Source: JAUILA01 sp964563925 (GTDB lineage Bacteria; Bacteroidota; Bacteroidia; Cytophagales; Cyclobacteriaceae). From it: a stretch of 6,769 bases of DNA. Within the stretch, counting starts at the first letter, position 1. The number at the start of each line of letters is the position of its first letter. Position numbers and translations under genes: made by a program. The DNA lies in assembly GCA_964563925.1 (NCBI GenBank), contig CAZLZD010000108.1, positions 1 to 6,769 of the forward strand, in the 5' to 3' direction. The notes under the pieces are model-generated. The model searched no databases. It saw nothing but the letters and a program-made list of their open reading frames with translations, and was not told the origin of the DNA. Positions 5,060 through 6,769 of the stretch are shown here, one piece after another.

Positions 5060-6769
5060 TTACCCTGTAATTTGTTTCAGTATTCCTGACTCTTTTAAAC
5101 TGTCATAGGTGCCCTGCTCGCTGATGCTTCCCTCTTCCAGCAATACCACACGGTCGCAGGCGGCCATAATCAGCGGATCATTGGAAACCACCAGCAAGGT
5201 CCACTTGTTTTCGGGACGTGTGAGCATGCTGATCAGTTCCTGCCGTTCCGACCTGAAAAAATCATTGAAAAAGTCATTAAGGATTAGCAGGTTAGGGTTT
5301 TTGGCAAGACACCTGGCGAGGATAATCCGGTTGACCATACTCTTGGGCAGTCCCTTGCCGCCGCTGACCATCCCGGTGCTTAACCCTTCTGGCATTGCGT
5401 TGATCTGGTCGGATATCCCCACCATTTCAATGGCCTTAATCGCATCCTTCGGTTTAAGATGCGGTTTGGACAAAAGTATATTCTCCAAAATAGTGCCTTC
5501 AAAAATGTCCTCCTGGGATACATTCTTTCCAATGCGGTCACGCAGGTTCATCAAATCCAGGTCTCGCAATGAATATCCGTCCATCGTGATGACCCCTTCG
5601 TATTCCTGGTTAAGTCCTGATATTGTATCTGTAAGCGTTGTCTTACCTGAGCCTCCGTTTCCGGCGATACAGACACTTTCCCCTGGTGCAATATCCAGGT
5701 TTATATCCGTCAGGGAATGGATTGAGCGTCCCGGGTTCTTGTAGTTGAGGTTCCTGACGCGAATGGCAAAACCACGCTTCTCCGAATGAAATGGCACATC
5801 AAGTCCGCCGCTGCGTTCAAGCGGCAAATCCGTGACATGCGCAATCTTGTCTACCGCAGTGAGCATATCGTAAACCACATCCATGTACATGATGATCTTT
5901 TCGACCGAATTAAGGATCAGGATGATAATAACTTCTGAGGCTACGAACTGGCCAAGGGTTATTTCCCTTTGAACAACGAGAATGGTACCCATTATTAAAA
6001 GTCCGCCGGTTACAAACGCTTTGAAGAGGAGGACGAAACTATACTGACTGATCAGTACGCCAAAATGTGTTTTCCGGTTGGCGAGGTAATTATTCACATT
6101 GTAATCGGTCTTCCTGATCGGCAGGGAGGTGTTGCCCGATAGCTTAAAGGAATTGATTGTACGTGCCAGTTCTTCAAGCCAGTAAGCTGCTTTGTACTTG
6201 TATTTTGATTCCTGGATGGAAGAGGTGAGGCCTTTCGGACCAGTCAGGTAAAAGATCAGCGCCAGGATACCGACCAGCAGCAGGCTGAAGAAGACAAAGA
6301 AGGGGTGATAAAAAGACAGCAGGATCAGCCCGAAAAGGATCTGGATTATCCCGGAAGAAAGGTCGATCAATAATTTGGGAAGACCTTTCTGAATAGTGAG
6401 TACATCGAAGAAACGGTTTATCAGCTCGGGAGCATGGTATTTCGTCAGCGCCTCGGCACGAATCCGGGGCACACGGAAAGCAAACTCGAAGGCCGCCTTG
6501 GTAAAAACCCTGCGCTGAAGATGTTCCACGAGTGTGATCTGCATGACCTGGAGTCCTCCGGCGGCCAGCACACCAAGAATTACCAGTGCAATCAGAATAT
6601 AGATGGAGCTGAAGATCACCCCGCCGGAAATCAGGGAAACCGTGGCCTGGATGCCAAGGGGCAGGGTCAGGCTGATCAATCCGATAAACAGGGCATATAC
6701 ATAGATATAGGCAATGTCCTTTTTCTCCTCAGATAAAAGACGGAGCAGTCGTTTGGGCGGACTCAGCTT
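5060..6769 (-). CDS. Type I secretion ABC exporter, fused membrane and ATPase domains (5' end outside window)
   Basis: The frame is open to the right edge, giving 569 visible residues beginning KLSPPKRLLRLLSEEKKD. No start is visible: the TTG at 6679-6677 would cut through the first membrane helix and is not a credible start. Six hydrophobic segments (about residues 20-45, 56-76, 141-154, 157-177, 244-265, 273-293) form the exporter membrane domain. The ATPase domain has an A-loop Tyr (about 343), Walker A GNGGSGKTT (370-378) and the Q-loop VSQED (Q419). The later motifs are unusual: signature VSGGKG followed by about six extra residues (468-479), Walker B LLILND (N498, D499), no SALD-type D-loop, and Asn530 in place of the H-loop His (VVSNDP). 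Its neighbours make it the energy-providing part of a tripartite exporter. Whether a C39 peptidase or other N-terminal domain precedes the visible part is unknown. Cargo is unknown. Confidence 0.9.
   Translation of the reverse strand, partial: KLSPPKRLLRLLSEEKKDIAYIYVYALFIGLISLTLPLGIQATVSLISGGVIFSSIYILIALVILGVLAAGGLQVMQITLVEHLQRRVFTKAAFEFAFRVPRIRAEALTKYHAPELINRFFDVLTIQKGLPKLLIDLSSGIIQILFGLILLSFYHPFFVFFSLLLVGILALIFYLTGPKGLTSSIQESKYKYKAAYWLEELARTINSFKLSGNTSLPIRKTDYNVNNYLANRKTHFGVLISQYSFVLLFKAFVTGGLLIMGTILVVQREITLGQFVASEVIIILILNSVEKIIMYMDVVYDMLTAVDKIAHVTDLPLERSGGLDVPFHSEKRGFAIRVRNLNYKNPGRSIHSLTDINLDIAPGESVCIAGNGGSGKTTLTDTISGLNQEYEGVITMDGYSLRDLDLMNLRDRIGKNVSQEDIFEGTILENILLSKPHLKPKDAIKAIEMVGISDQINAMPEGLSTGMVSGGKGLPKSMVNRIILARCLAKNPNLLILNDFFNDFFRSERQELISMLTRPENKWTLLVVSNDPLIMAACDRVVLLEEGSISEQGTYDSLKESGILKQITG

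Noticed and set aside
5109..5744. A 211-codon open frame on the plus strand opposite the ABC ATPase domain
   Set aside because: It is antisense to a region with clear Walker A and Q-loop motifs. Its Ser/Arg/Leu-rich translation is typical of a shadow frame.

Overview
The window looks like chromosomal DNA of a member of the Bacteroidota. One predicted secreted protein ends in a type A sorting domain of the type IX secretion system (T9SS), which is restricted to that phylum. Start codons lack Shine-Dalgarno sequences, as is usual there, and the exporter proteins read like the Bacteroidota versions of type I secretion components. Base composition is moderate. I cannot place it at genus level.

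Layout, left to right. Positions 1-314 (minus) hold the N-terminal part of a CHAD-domain protein whose 3' end lies outside the window. A 144-bp divergent intergenic region follows. Positions 459-719 (plus) encode an 86-residue protein with two membrane segments, followed directly by a clear intrinsic terminator at 725-759. From 776 to the right edge everything is on the minus strand. In transcription order (right to left) these are: an ABC exporter with fused membrane and ATPase domains (5060-6769, its start outside the window), a HlyD-type membrane fusion protein (3715-5058), a TolC-type outer membrane channel (2294-3718), and a T9SS-sorted repeat protein (776-2218).

The first three minus-strand genes form a tightly packed operon: one base separates the first two, and the second and third overlap by four bases (ATGA). 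Together they make a complete tripartite type I secretion apparatus: inner-membrane ATPase, periplasmic adaptor and outer-membrane duct. No cargo of the RTX or double-glycine type is visible. The T9SS protein lies 75 bp downstream on the same strand with no clear terminator between, so it may be co-transcribed. Its own Sec signal and T9SS tail argue that it is not the exporter's cargo.

The most notable point is the ATPase domain of the ABC protein. The nucleotide-binding half (A-loop Tyr, Walker A, Q-loop) looks normal. The hydrolysis motifs do not: Walker B reads LLILND, the H-loop His is Asn, and the signature and D-loop are altered. This could be a lineage-wide trait of this exporter family or a degenerate subunit needing a partner. 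I see no CRISPR array, tRNA, rRNA, insertion sequence or clearly new system in the window.
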